Shown here piece by piece: positions 52,548 through 61,567 of a stretch of DNA of 64,000 nt. Made by a program: the position numbers and the translations under genes. Under the pieces are notes generated by a model, which was given only the letters and a program-made list of their open reading frames with translations, was not told the origin of the DNA and did no database searches. The stretch is from Desulfosporosinus fructosivorans (GTDB lineage Bacteria; Bacillota; Desulfitobacteriia; Desulfitobacteriales; Desulfitobacteriaceae), in contig NZ_SPQQ01000002.1 of the NCBI RefSeq assembly GCF_004766045.1, positions 682,001 to 746,000 on the forward strand. Reading direction: 5' to 3'. Numbering within the stretch: the first letter of the stretch is position 1; each line of letters starts with the position of its first letter.

Positions 52548-52565
52548 GTACCACAGTTGGTACAC
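52548..52565. repeat. palindrome upstream of the CoA-transferase gene
   Basis: TGTACCA and TGGTACA are perfect arms around CAGT, 65 bases before the CoA-transferase start. It could be an operator. No promoter is obvious beside it. Confidence 0.4.
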
Positions 52566-52722
52566 TATGGACAAAAAGTATTCCTGAACGCAGGCGGGAT
52601 ATTAATTCAACACCCCATATGCCGAGGGTTATTCTTTGATGATCACGCTTCAGGTTAGAATAATAATTAAACTTATGACCAGAGTAGTATTTTAATGGTA
52701 ACATTCCTTGTTAAAAGTCAAG

Positions 52723-52764
52723 GGGAGGACCTAGTAGGTATAATTATCCCTGCAGGGTCCTCCC
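52723..52764 (-). terminator. hairpin after the OYE-tail remnant (duplicate of 59318-59358)
   Basis: GGGAGGACC (52723-52731) pairs with GGTCCTCCC (52756-52764). The same hairpin follows the intact enoate reductase gene at 59372, showing that both sites derive from the same ancestral gene end. Confidence 0.6.
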
Positions 52765-52774
52765 TCCCAGCCCT

Positions 52775-52832
52775 GTTCTTACAGTTTTCTGACTAAAAGC
52801 TCGCCTTCCATAAGGGCTTGTTATGCTTTTTC
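52775..52832 (-). pseudogene. 3' tail remnant of an enoate reductase (OYE) gene
   Basis: The block reading CTTACAGTTTTCTGACTAAA then AGCTCGCCTTCC nearly repeats 59371-59402, the last codons of the intact reductase (EGELLGREL). Only this tail and the downstream hairpin remain, right behind the ThDP enzyme gene. Confidence 0.75.
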
Positions 52833-52841
52833 AATTTCAGC

Positions 52842-54533
52842 TTACCAGCGCGGTTTCCAAAAACCAGTAGCCGGGAAAAATATTTTATCATCAATTTTTA
52901 CATCCAGCACAAAAGGCGCCTTAGCTGCTAGCGCCTGTTGTAAGGCGGGTTGAATTTCTTCCGGCTTATTTACGTGTAAACCAGCTACGCCAAAACTATC
53001 GGCAAGTTTGACAAAATCCGGGTTGTTAATTTGAGTAAAGCTATAGCGTGACTCATAGCAGAAATCCTGAATTTGTCTATTGCAGTTCAACCACCCATCA
53101 TTAAACACAACCACAATTACCGGAATATCCTCTTTGACAGCGGTACCAAGCTCATGGAACGCGAAATGGAACCCACCGTCCCCGATGATAGAGACAACTG
53201 TCTTATCTGGCGCCGCAAGCTTGGCCCCCATGGCGGCAGGAAAGGACCATCCTAAATGTCCGTACCCCCCGCCCATATGGAAAGTGTTTGGCAAGTGGGT
53301 ATCGAATACGTGAACCCCCCAACATTCGTTATTACCAACGTCTACAAACATCAAGGAATCATCCGTCAATCCATTGCGTAGTTCGCGTACTAGGCGATAA
53401 GGGTTAATTAGAGGGCTATTGTTTTGACATTTCTCATCAAGTTCTTTCAGCCATTGTTGCTTTAACTCGCTGCAACGCTGCAACCAAGCTGTACCCGCAA
53501 ACTTATCCTTGGCGTTTTCAGCCTTTACGCCTTCAATAATTTGCCCTAAGACTAATTTCGCATCTCCGACAATTCCTATTTCAGCCGGATATGCCCTACC
53601 GATCTCAGCTGGATCAATATCAATATGAATAAGTTTCCAATCCGCTTTAAGCGTATACATCTGAGCATAGCCAAACTCGGCAAATCTGAACCCAATAGTC
53701 ACTAATACATCAGCTTCATCACAGACTTCCTGAGCACATTTCCATCCAACTACACCGACATTGCCAACCGAAAGTTCATGTCTGGATGAAAATGCACCTT
53801 TACCCATACCGGACACTGCCACCGGGATTTGCAAATACTCTGCCAATTGCTTTAACTCAGCGCATGCATCCGAGATAATAACGCCACCTCCGGCTAGCAA
53901 AGCAGGTCTTTTTGCATTTATTAACATGTTTACTGCTCTTTGTACCTGATCAGGATCGCCAGCTATCCTTCCTACAGGTTCATAAAAGCTCCCGGCATTA
54001 GGAATTACTACCTCATGCGAATCAACGGCTAAATTATAAGGGATTTCCACCACAGTAGGACCAGGACGTCCGGTAGTAGAAAGTTTGAACGCCTTTTGAA
54101 TTGCCTCGGGAATCCGTGTTCCATCGTCGACCCGGACCGATGACTTGGCAAAGGGCTTACACAAATCTGCAACAGGGGTATCTTGCAGCGCTCCCTTGTC
54201 ACGGTGGTTTTGATGAACTGATCCGATAATCATAGGATTAGGTATTGAATCACCCATGGTTCCCGCAAGTCCCCCTAGTATCTGAGGTGTTCCAGGACCA
54301 TGAAAAATACCAACAGCTTTAGGTGCACGTTTTATCCTATTGTAACCGTCAATCATAAAGGAACCGGTTAACTCTGTCCGGCAAAGAATAGACCGGATAC
54401 TAGTAGACTCCAACAAGGCATCCGCAATTTCATGATCAGTGTGCCCAATATAACCTATTGCAAGTTCAGTTCCAGCAGCCTCCAGAGTTTTTACAACTGC
54501 TTGGCCACCCGTCATTTTTTCACTCATAAACAA
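52842..54533 (-). CDS. ThDP-dependent enzyme of the acetolactate synthase family (candidate cyclohexane-1,2-dione hydrolase-like)
   Basis: A 563-residue protein with the three ThDP-enzyme domains. The activating Glu is in LCRTELTGSFM (~54), and the ThDP/Mg motif is IIGDGGFHFAFHELG through VVFNDG (~449-480). The N-terminal active-site region has GYIGHTDHEIADAL (His31, His34) and IFHGPGTPQ (His78), with Asn483 in NDGWLN. From memory, Azoarcus cyclohexane-1,2-dione hydrolase uses His28, His31, His76 and Asn484, so the spacing fits well. Neighbouring 2,3-butanediol-type dehydrogenases and a beta-oxidation set suit cleavage of a vicinal diketone. The start may be TTG 54533 (7 bases after GGAG) or ATG 54527. 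Acetylacetoin synthase or another lyase remains possible. Confidence 0.85.
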   Translation of the reverse strand: MFMSEKMTGGQAVVKTLEAAGTELAIGYIGHTDHEIADALLESTSIRSILCRTELTGSFMIDGYNRIKRAPKAVGIFHGPGTPQILGGLAGTMGDSIPNPMIIGSVHQNHRDKGALQDTPVADLCKPFAKSSVRVDDGTRIPEAIQKAFKLSTTGRPGPTVVEIPYNLAVDSHEVVIPNAGSFYEPVGRIAGDPDQVQRAVNMLINAKRPALLAGGGVIISDACAELKQLAEYLQIPVAVSGMGKGAFSSRHELSVGNVGVVGWKCAQEVCDEADVLVTIGFRFAEFGYAQMYTLKADWKLIHIDIDPAEIGRAYPAEIGIVGDAKLVLGQIIEGVKAENAKDKFAGTAWLQRCSELKQQWLKELDEKCQNNSPLINPYRLVRELRNGLTDDSLMFVDVGNNECWGVHVFDTHLPNTFHMGGGYGHLGWSFPAAMGAKLAAPDKTVVSIIGDGGFHFAFHELGTAVKEDIPVIVVVFNDGWLNCNRQIQDFCYESRYSFTQINNPDFVKLADSFGVAGLHVNKPEEIQPALQQALAAKAPFVLDVKIDDKIFFPATGFWKPRW

Positions 54534-54585
54534 CCGACATCTCCTTTTTCATAATAAATAATTAGTTTCTTATACTGGTATCATC

Positions 54586-54621
54586 AATTAACTCACCTTA
54601 ACTAATTTCCCATCGGCTAAA
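54586..54621 (-). repeat. relic of the spacer that follows the membrane protein gene
   Basis: The block from CATCAATTAACTC to TTTCCCATCGGCTA nearly repeats 61523-61566, just 3' of the membrane protein stop at 61568. The membrane protein gene itself is absent here; only its downstream spacer survives between promoter P4 and the ThDP gene. Confidence 0.7.
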
Positions 54622-54737
54622 AAATCACTTTCCTCCCAATCAACAATTGTGGTTATATAAGCCCCTTAATGCCCACCTCCTTTTTGGGGGTTAAGTTTTA
54701 ACATGTATTAATAACGTCCTATATGGTATATAGCAAT

Positions 54738-54753
54738 AGCAAGTTTCATGCCA
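54738..54753 (-). promoter_or_regulatory. sigma-54 promoter P4
   Basis: The minus strand reads TGGCATGAAACTTGCT with GG-N10-GC spacing. It drives the ThDP gene at 54533 and probably the CoA-transferase and beta-oxidation genes below. Confidence 0.8.
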
Positions 54754-54817
54754 ATTTGCCTATAGCCTGTTTCCAAGGCCTTACTTCTAATCATGGCCAT
54801 TCTAATCAGAGGACACA

Positions 54818-54959
54818 TGGTCCAATATGGAACAATGCATATTTTCACTCGCAACTCAACAGGGCTTTTCGACCACTTACCTGGAAATACCGCATTTTAA
54901 GTCAATAACACCACTCCGTGTTCTGATATGGAGCGTGTTCCATGTTGGAGCACGCTCCA
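54818..54959. promoter_or_regulatory. type 2 upstream activator sites for P4
   Basis: Two dyads occur. At 54818-54834 is TGGTCC-N5-GGAACA. At 54929-54959 TGGAGCGTG pairs with CACGCTCCA and encloses the core CGTGTTCCA-N3-TGGAGCACG. The same two site types, in the same order, lie upstream of P5. They differ from the type 1 repeat, so a second activator is implied. Confidence 0.65.
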
Positions 54960-55007
54960 ACACTGTTCTACTAACCACTAATTACTTGGTGATGCAGCCC
55001 ATTTTAG

Positions 55008-55118
55008 TTACGATAAGGTCAATAACCGTGTTTCCATAGGGGCCTTTACCATTCTGTTCTTTAATGTGGTATGACCAAGCTTAAAGGGCTCCAACAGTTT
55101 CCTGTTGTTTTTTGTCAT
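55008..55118 (-). pseudogene. 5' remnant of another OYE-family reductase
   Basis: From ATG 55118 the minus strand reads MTKNNRKLLEPFKLGHTTLK then NRMVKAPMET, the characteristic start of an old yellow enzyme barrel, and stops at 55008 after 36 residues. The rest is gone. It is not the same sequence as the start of the intact gene at 61327. The 55119-55233 stretch is otherwise empty. Confidence 0.65.
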
Positions 55119-55233
55119 AAAGATGTTCCCCTATCTTATAAATTTGAGTTCTTCCCCACGAGTCCATTCCTTTTGATAACATTCGGAAAATTCAGGGCGA
55201 CTTCCCTTTATTTCCGCTCCGATTAAAGTATTA

Positions 55234-55677
55234 CTACTCCTGAAAAAGCTCAACTTGTTCACCATCTGGACCGAGTATAAAAGCTACTCTTGCCAATTTG
55301 ACATCACCATTGTAAGCCACGAGTCTTACGTCCAAAGGCTCTACTAATATAGTAGTACCGGCTTTTCGAGCACGTTCAACTACAGCATCGACCTTGTTTG
55401 ACCTTAGGGCTAAATGAAAATATGTGCCGGCACGGTACTGGTCAAACTCCACCGAATCCTGTTTTCCTCCGGTAAAAATTTCAATACAGTTTCCATCACC
55501 CGTATCAAGGAAGCATATGTGATCTACAATATCGGGTTCCCAGGGATGCGGACAATCTATCAAAATTTTCAACCCTAACACCTCTGTGTAAAACTTTATG
55601 CTGGTCTCAAAATTCATTACACGAAGCCCGACATGATGAATACCGCCCCCACCTAGTGCTTCATTCAGTCCTGCCAT
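55234..55677 (-). CDS. VOC (glyoxalase/epimerase-like) superfamily protein
   Basis: A 147-residue protein with two beta-alpha-beta-beta-beta units. Metal-ligand candidates are His in GGGIHHVGLRV (~10-18), DHICFLD, Glu in GNCIEIFTGG and YFHLALRS, with a final Glu in GEQVELFQE. Such proteins act as glyoxalases, methylmalonyl-CoA epimerases or dioxygenases; an anaerobe makes the last unlikely. It lies between the butanediol-type dehydrogenase and the ThDP promoter region. AAGGAGG precedes the ATG. Confidence 0.82.
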   Translation of the reverse strand: MAGLNEALGGGGIHHVGLRVMNFETSIKFYTEVLGLKILIDCPHPWEPDIVDHICFLDTGDGNCIEIFTGGKQDSVEFDQYRAGTYFHLALRSNKVDAVVERARKAGTTILVEPLDVRLVAYNGDVKLARVAFILGPDGEQVELFQE

Positions 55678-55812
55678 ATTAATGAACCTCCTTCACCTTA
55701 AAATTTTCAATCAATTGCCATAAAAATCTCAACCAGGCTCCGTCCAATATGTGGGAAGGAGGGTCCTATTTCGGGATACCTGTTCGGGGTCGAACACCAA
55801 AAGAGGAATATC

Positions 55813-56868
55813 TTACCATGGTGTCACAATAATCTTAATGTTTTGCTCCTTGTTGTTTACCAGCTCTTCAAATCCTTTGTTCACAATGTCGTCAATTTTA
55901 ATTTTACCGGTAATTAAAGGTTCCGCCTGAAGTCTACCGTCGCCTAACAAGTCAATAACTGGAGCAAACTCCCCATTGTAGCACAAACAACCAGTAATCT
56001 TCTTTTCGGTTGCAACAACACCGAAGAAGTTCATACTGCTTTCCCTTTCAGGTATTCCTACCAAGACCACCTTTCCGGCCGATCTAGCTAAATCGATAGC
56101 TAAAGGAACGGTCTTTTCATGCCCGATACATTCTAGCGATACATCTGCACCCAGACCACCAGTTGCTTCCCGTACCTTCTGAACCACATCCACTTCAGTT
56201 GGATCAAATACTGCGGTAGCGCCGAGTTTTAGTGCATACTCTTTTCTGGCGCGGGCCACCTCAATTACAAAGATTTTGCTGGCACCGGCAGCCCGAGCAG
56301 CCTGAAGCGTTGAAAGTCCAATAGTACCTGCACCCAAAATTACAACGCTTTCTCCAGCAAGTAACGGAGCCTGGCGAACCGCATGAAATCCTACTGCAAG
56401 AGGCTCAATCAATGCTCCAGCCTCGTAAGAAATATTGTCAGAAAGCTTGTACAAAGTGTTGACTGGAACATTAACATATTCCGCGAATGCCCCATTCGCG
56501 TTTAAACCGGTAAAGGCTACCTGTTGACACAGCTGAGTCATGTTACGCTGGCAAAAATAACACTTCCCACAGTGCTGACAGGCATCGGCAGTAACCCTGT
56601 CTCCAACTTTTAAACTGTCAACACCTGGTCCAACCTCTACAATGTCTCCGGCGAATTCGTGTCCTAAAATGACTGGAGCTTTGTGTCCGGTCAAAGGATG
56701 GGGTTCAGTGTTTATAAATATGGGTCCTGCCAGATATTCATGCAGGTCAGTGCCACATATTCCGCACCATTGAACTTTAATCTTTACCTCACCGGCTCTA
56801 GGAGCTGAAGGCTCCGGCACATCCATTACCCTAACGTCTTTTCTACCGAACCACACAGCAGCTTTCAT
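55813..56868 (-). CDS. zinc alcohol dehydrogenase, (R,R)-2,3-butanediol dehydrogenase type
   Basis: A 351-residue medium-chain dehydrogenase. It has catalytic-zinc residues in WCGICGTDLHEYLAGPIFI and VILGHEFAGDIVEVG, the structural-zinc loop CQHCGKCYFCQRNMTQLC (~92) and the NAD motif VILGAGTIGLSTLQAARAAG. The HEYLAGP stretch and overall pattern are those of butanediol/acetoin dehydrogenases. It would oxidise a vicinal diol or a 2-hydroxyketone, which suits the adjacent ThDP enzyme. GGAG lies 10 bases upstream. Confidence 0.88.
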   Translation of the reverse strand: MKAAVWFGRKDVRVMDVPEPSAPRAGEVKIKVQWCGICGTDLHEYLAGPIFINTEPHPLTGHKAPVILGHEFAGDIVEVGPGVDSLKVGDRVTADACQHCGKCYFCQRNMTQLCQQVAFTGLNANGAFAEYVNVPVNTLYKLSDNISYEAGALIEPLAVGFHAVRQAPLLAGESVVILGAGTIGLSTLQAARAAGASKIFVIEVARARKEYALKLGATAVFDPTEVDVVQKVREATGGLGADVSLECIGHEKTVPLAIDLARSAGKVVLVGIPERESSMNFFGVVATEKKITGCLCYNGEFAPVIDLLGDGRLQAEPLITGKIKIDDIVNKGFEELVNNKEQNIKIIVTPW

Positions 56869-56970
56869 ATATTGACATCTCCATTCCTTTTAATAATAAA
56901 TAGAAATTAAGGGAAACTTCCCTTCACGCCTGCTCTGATTAAGGTATTCCCACCTTAGTTCTTAATTTTA

Positions 56971-57753
56971 TTAGGACATGACGATTCCGCCACAAATATT
57001 GATGGACTGACCAGTCATATAGTCAGCATCACTTGATGCAAGGTAGGATACCAGACACGCCACATCTTCAGGAGTTTCGATCTTACCTCCAAGTACTATC
57101 AGATCGTTGCAGAACTTTTTCACAGTCTCACCCTTAGGTAAGCCTAGATACTTACCCATTTCCACATCGACTAACTCCCACATGTCCGTTCCTACGATGC
57201 CCGGACAATAAGCATTAACCGTTATTCCGAAAGACCCCAGTTCTTTGGCCAGAGCCTGAGTGAAACCAACTACGGCATATTTCGATGCAGTATAATGCGC
57301 TAGCAAGCCAAAGCCAATATGTCCGGCTATACTAGCACAGTTGATTATCTTCCCACTCATTTGCTTAATCATTTGCTTGGCAGCCGCTTGAGCGCAAAGA
57401 AACATTCCTTTGGTATTAACTGTCATAACTCTATCCCAATCTTCCTCAGCCATCTCAACAACAGCTTTGACATGAGCTATCCCTGCATTATTGATCATAA
57501 CATCGAGTTTCCCAAATTCTGCTGCAACCTTATCAAACATAGCATTCACTTGAGAACTGTTAGTGACATCAGCCACAACCGCAAAAGACTTCCGCCCTAA
57601 AGCTTGGATTTCTTTCGCCACTTTATTTGCGTTTTCCATATTAACATCATTTATGACTACATCGGCACCATCTGCGGCTAACCGCAATGCGATTCCCCTG
57701 CCAATTCCACGACCCGCTCCAGTTATCAATACTACTTTACCTTGTAACTTCAT
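56971..57753 (-). CDS. short-chain dehydrogenase, acetoin reductase/meso-butanediol dehydrogenase type
   Basis: A 260-residue SDR with TGAGRGIG (~11), NNAGIAHV (~88), NCASIAG and YTASKYAVVG (~152), and the substrate loop NAYCPGIVGTDMWELVDVEM (~182) with LGLPKGE, which is a hallmark of acetoin/butanediol and sorbitol-type members. With the zinc enzyme next door it could carry out the two oxidations diol to hydroxyketone to diketone. AAGGAG lies eight bases before the ATG. Confidence 0.9.
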   Translation of the reverse strand: MKLQGKVVLITGAGRGIGRGIALRLAADGADVVINDVNMENANKVAKEIQALGRKSFAVVADVTNSSQVNAMFDKVAAEFGKLDVMINNAGIAHVKAVVEMAEEDWDRVMTVNTKGMFLCAQAAAKQMIKQMSGKIINCASIAGHIGFGLLAHYTASKYAVVGFTQALAKELGSFGITVNAYCPGIVGTDMWELVDVEMGKYLGLPKGETVKKFCNDLIVLGGKIETPEDVACLVSYLASSDADYMTGQSINICGGIVMS

Positions 57754-57757
57754 TTAA

Positions 57758-58092
57758 ATCTCTCCTTTTTTAACCATATTATTTTGTTACTACTCAGCAT
57801 TGAAATTTATATAATGCTGACCAACAAGACCACCACTTGCTATAATAAGATTAAAACTTTGTAGGAGTGGTGATCGTGTGACGAGGGAAGCATTATGAAA
57901 TCATACAACGAAGGCATAAATTTAGTGATTGAACGCTAATAACGACCAGTAAGTCTCAAATCCCGGGATTTACCAAGTGGGATGAGTATACGAGGAATTA
58001 TCGGTGCTTTCAGCACCGGAATCATTAATGATCTTTATATAATTAAAGGACAATCAGCATAGCAGAAAAATTTTCCTGCGCATCAGATCTTT
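57758..58092. other. 335-base gap without a gene
   Basis: It contains a 6-bp hairpin (CGGTGC-TTTCA-GCACCG, ~57998-58014) and a plus-strand GTAGGAG followed by GTG ACG AGG GAA GCA TTA then stops, which could be the start of a lost reading frame. I recognise nothing else. Confidence 0.3.
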
Positions 58093-59130
58093 TTATGCTT
58101 CATGGTCAATAAGAATTTTAATTACATTTTTTCCTGCCTTAGCCACTCCAAAGGCTTCGTTGATTTTGTCCAGCGGGAAATGATGTGTGACGATCTGATC
58201 AATCGGAGTGCTCTCAGCTTCCAAAACAGATATAACCTCTCTAATATCCGGATTCTGATAAGCGAATGAACCTATAACATTCATTTCACTTGCAAGAAGC
58301 TGAAATGGATTGATTTCAACATTGTTATGGTAGAGCGCGATAATTACTAACCGTGCCGACTGCTTGGCCATTCCTAATACGCTAGGTATAATGCTATTAA
58401 CTCCCGCAGTATCGAAATAAAGATCGATATTTGCCGCTGGCGCATTTGCTGCATTAATCAGGCTACCGTATAACCCTTGCAGGAATGTCAATAAATCGCC
58501 CTTTGCAGAATTAAAAGGAACCGCACCCATTTTTTTGACTTTTTCCAAACGCCAATCGTCAATATCTACAACGACGATATCTTTTACCCCTTTACCTATG
58601 CAAGCGCACATGGTAGACAGCCCTATCGTTCCGGCGCCGAATATCACAACTTTATCGCCGGGCTTCGCGCTACCTGCATTTGCGGCGTGCATGCCTACCG
58701 AAAAAGGCTCAATAAGTGCCGCAGTGTCAAACGACACATTTTCAGGAAGCGGAAAGATATTGTAATCGATCTGTGCATCTTGCACTTGCACATATTGCGA
58801 AAACGCTCCGCATTCATCGCAGATTTCAAAAAGAGACAAGCCGCAATCCAGGCGTTTTGAAAGGATTGGATTCAAAAAGACCCGCATGCCTTCTTTAACG
58901 TTTGATGGTACTTCTTCGCCGACTTTATATACAATGCTTGCCATTTCATGTCCAAACTGGTTTTCGGGGAAAATGCCAGCTTCTTCACCACCATGAAAAA
59001 ATGCCCCAATATCAGTGCCGCAAATTCCGGCTCTTACTGTTTTTAGAATTACATCTTTTGGACCATATTCCGGCATTGGAATATCTTCTACGGTCACATT
59101 TTCAATACCATGATAAATAGCAGCTTTCAT
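58093..59130 (-). CDS. medium-chain dehydrogenase with altered structural-zinc lobe
   Basis: The start at 59130 (MKAAIYHGIENVTVED) follows AAAGGAGG. The 345-residue protein has RAGICGTDIGAFFHGG and FGHEMASIVYKVG for the catalytic zinc and VIFGAGTIGLSTMCACIGKG for NAD. The lobe that normally holds four closely spaced cysteines reads RLDCGLSLFEICDECGAFSQ, so the structural zinc is probably missing. Otherwise it resembles sorbitol/threonine dehydrogenase-like enzymes. It is the third alcohol dehydrogenase-type gene in this cluster; the substrate is unknown. Confidence 0.85.
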   Translation of the reverse strand: MKAAIYHGIENVTVEDIPMPEYGPKDVILKTVRAGICGTDIGAFFHGGEEAGIFPENQFGHEMASIVYKVGEEVPSNVKEGMRVFLNPILSKRLDCGLSLFEICDECGAFSQYVQVQDAQIDYNIFPLPENVSFDTAALIEPFSVGMHAANAGSAKPGDKVVIFGAGTIGLSTMCACIGKGVKDIVVVDIDDWRLEKVKKMGAVPFNSAKGDLLTFLQGLYGSLINAANAPAANIDLYFDTAGVNSIIPSVLGMAKQSARLVIIALYHNNVEINPFQLLASEMNVIGSFAYQNPDIREVISVLEAESTPIDQIVTHHFPLDKINEAFGVAKAGKNVIKILIDHEA

Positions 59131-59317
59131 TTTTGATCCTCCTTTATAGTTGTACTCTGCGTGGTTCAGACCAATGGAACTTGAATTACAAACGCCGCTC
59201 ATCCATTGAGCGTTCGAACAAGCGTGAACAAACAACTACAAGTTGGAAGCAGGACAACATCGTTCCGCTAAAATGGGGTATGTCTACCTTACTTTTGAAC
59301 AGTTAAGTAAGAGTCAA

Positions 59318-59358
59318 CGGAGGACCCAGTGAGTATGATCTTCCAACAGAGTCCTCCG
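59318..59358 (-). terminator. hairpin after the enoate reductase gene
   Basis: CGGAGGAC (59318-59325) pairs with GTCCTCCG (59351-59358), 14 bases beyond the stop at 59372 on the minus strand. The same hairpin occurs at 52723-52764. Confidence 0.6.
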
Positions 59359-59371
59359 CCCAACCTTGCTC

Positions 59372-61327
59372 TTACAGTTCTCTGCCTAAAAGCTCGCCTT
59401 CCCTAATGGCATGTTCTACTTTGCGTGTTGCTACACAGTCACCGATTCTATGAAGTTCAGCAACTTTACCTTTCAGGGCGAAGTACAGATCCTCATTAGG
59501 CATATTCCGGGTAGCATAAATAACGGTGTCTACATTTTCAATAATAGTTTCATGTGGCGTAAAACCACCTGCCACAGTAACCCTACGACCAGACACTTCT
59601 TTAATTCCTGATGCCGGAGTGATTTTGACCTTGTTTTCACCAAAGACCGGGTACGCATTCAATAAGTCCACAAAGTCCAAATCTTTGCCAAAGAAGAATC
59701 CTGTGGTGATGACCTCAAGCTCGCATCCCTGCTCCAGAACATATAAGGCTGCGCCGGCCGACTGCCAATGGAGATCATCATCGAAAATTACTACCTTAGA
59801 CCCTAGATTGGGTTTTTGGGACAGAAGCTCTTGGACATTATATACTTTTGTTTGATTATCAAAGGCAAAGGGTGCAGCGGTCGGTGTGGAACCCGTAGCA
59901 ATTACAACAGCATCGGGTTTTTCTGCAAGGACCATGTCAGCAGTAACTTCCGTCTGCAGCTTAACGTCCACACCATACTTTTGGCTAACAATCGACAAAT
60001 GGCGTACAATTTCCCCGAATTCGTTTCTGCTGGGGGGTATCATAGCAAGGTTAACCTGTCCGCCAAGCTGAGTTCCTTTTTCATAGAGAGTAACTTTATG
60101 TCCCCTTTTTGCAGCAACCTCAGCCACTTTCAGTCCGGCGGGACCACCACCAACCACCATAACGCGTTTTTTCTTATCAGGGACGGTAACCGTGCCTATT
60201 CCTAACTTTCCTTCTCTGCCGCCGGCTGGATTCTGGATGCATCTTATGGGCAGCCCCTCGAAGCACCTAGTTATACACCCCTGATTACAGGCTACACATT
60301 TGCGAATTTCATCTTCTTTACCGGCCTTAGCTTTATTAACCCATTCAGGCTCACAAAGCATTGGGCGCGCCATAGCGATTAGATCCGCCTGACCATCTGC
60401 CAGGATTTTCTCAGCCATCACCGGGTCATTTATGCGTCCAAAGGCAAATACCGGTATGTCCACTGCAGCCTTCATTTGAGCAATCATCCCTACAGCAAAA
60501 CCCTGAGGATGAAACATAGTAGGAGCACAAAGGTTATAACTCAAATAGCTGGCATTACTTGGGCTAATATAATCAATCTTGCCAGTTGCAGCTAAGACTT
60601 TTGCAACATCGATAAAATAATCCAAGCCAAAACCATCAGCTAAAAACTCGTCTAAAACCAAACGGATACCCAACGGTATATCATTTCCAATGGCTGCGCG
60701 AACAGCCTCTATAGTCTCAAGGGCAAATCGAGTCCTGTTTTCAAAACTGCCGCCATATTCATCTGTTCTCTTATTATAGTAGCCCGACAAGAATTGGCGG
60801 ATCAAACCGTCATGGGCCATTTTTAGCTCTACTCCGTCAAAACCAGCCTTCAGCATATTTAGCGCCGATTGAACGAACCCTTTTTGGACGGAACGAATAT
60901 CTTCGATTTCCATTGCCTTCGGAACCATTCCCACCTTAGTAATATGATCGGGAATATTTGATGGAGCCCACAACAGTAAAGGGTGCCATTGTACGACTTG
61001 TGCTCCTCCAAAGGTTAACTGTCCGAATATCTTAGCGCCGTGTTCATGCACCATGTCCACAGTCTTGCGATAAAGAGGAATGTTTTCCTCGTCATAGGCA
61101 CTGACTTCTACATTTATCAAATGTCCCATCGGATGGGAACAATTGCATCCATGAATTATCAAACCAGCGCCGCCCTTGGCCCTTTCGGCATAATAATTGT
61201 GCGAATATTCCGATTCAAGACCCGCTCTAGTGCCATACATGGTAAGATGGGGTAAAAATACAACCCTGTTACGCAATTCGACTTTACCCAATTTGATTGG
61301 TGAAAATAAATATTGATAATCAGACAT
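59372..61327 (-). CDS. OYE-type NADH:flavin oxidoreductase / 2-enoate reductase family
   Basis: A 651-residue enzyme: FMN barrel (~1-335, starting YLFSPIKLGKVELRNRVVFL), 4Fe-4S cysteines in CVACNQGCITRCFEGLPIRC (~342-361) and FAD/NAD domains (VVGGGPAGLKVAEVAAKRGH ~390). The barrel Tyr/His region HDGLIRQFLSGYYNKRTDEY is normal. It reduces, or in some pathways oxidises, activated C=C bonds. It lies between the dehydrogenase at 58093 and a ThDP-gene remnant. A tail-end copy persists at 52775-52832. Confidence 0.92.
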   Translation of the reverse strand: MSDYQYLFSPIKLGKVELRNRVVFLPHLTMYGTRAGLESEYSHNYYAERAKGGAGLIIHGCNCSHPMGHLINVEVSAYDEENIPLYRKTVDMVHEHGAKIFGQLTFGGAQVVQWHPLLLWAPSNIPDHITKVGMVPKAMEIEDIRSVQKGFVQSALNMLKAGFDGVELKMAHDGLIRQFLSGYYNKRTDEYGGSFENRTRFALETIEAVRAAIGNDIPLGIRLVLDEFLADGFGLDYFIDVAKVLAATGKIDYISPSNASYLSYNLCAPTMFHPQGFAVGMIAQMKAAVDIPVFAFGRINDPVMAEKILADGQADLIAMARPMLCEPEWVNKAKAGKEDEIRKCVACNQGCITRCFEGLPIRCIQNPAGGREGKLGIGTVTVPDKKKRVMVVGGGPAGLKVAEVAAKRGHKVTLYEKGTQLGGQVNLAMIPPSRNEFGEIVRHLSIVSQKYGVDVKLQTEVTADMVLAEKPDAVVIATGSTPTAAPFAFDNQTKVYNVQELLSQKPNLGSKVVIFDDDLHWQSAGAALYVLEQGCELEVITTGFFFGKDLDFVDLLNAYPVFGENKVKITPASGIKEVSGRRVTVAGGFTPHETIIENVDTVIYATRNMPNEDLYFALKGKVAELHRIGDCVATRKVEHAIREGELLGREL

Positions 61328-61360
61328 TGATCAGCCATCTCCTTCTTTTTCTTTTTCAAA

Positions 61361-61450
61361 TTCTGTTTACCAGCGCAGGAACTAAAAACCAGTAGCTGGC
61401 GGCACGATAAGACCATCCCAAATGTCCGTCCCCCCGGGCATATGAAAAAT
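61361..61450 (-). pseudogene. remnant of a second ThDP-enzyme gene
   Basis: Two blocks match the intact gene at 52842-54533: TTACCAGCGC and AAAAACCAGTAGC correspond to its last codons (GFWKPRW), and GACCATCCCAAATGTCCGT with CATATGAAAA corresponds to 53248-53283. Some 350 bases between them and the whole N-terminal part are deleted. It lies exactly where a ThDP gene would stand in the duplicated module. Confidence 0.75.
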
Positions 61451-61567
61451 GCCAAGGAAGTTTGTAATCAAATTTTTCAATATTTTCTGAATTTTAAGAT
61501 TGTGCTTGTTTCCTCATTTTGTCATCAATCAACTCCCTTGAACTAATTCTATTTCCCATCGGCTATT

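Noticed and set aside
57840..57960. IS element start near GTAGGAG at 57862
   Set aside because: The reading frames stop within a few codons and I could not match the sequence to any family.
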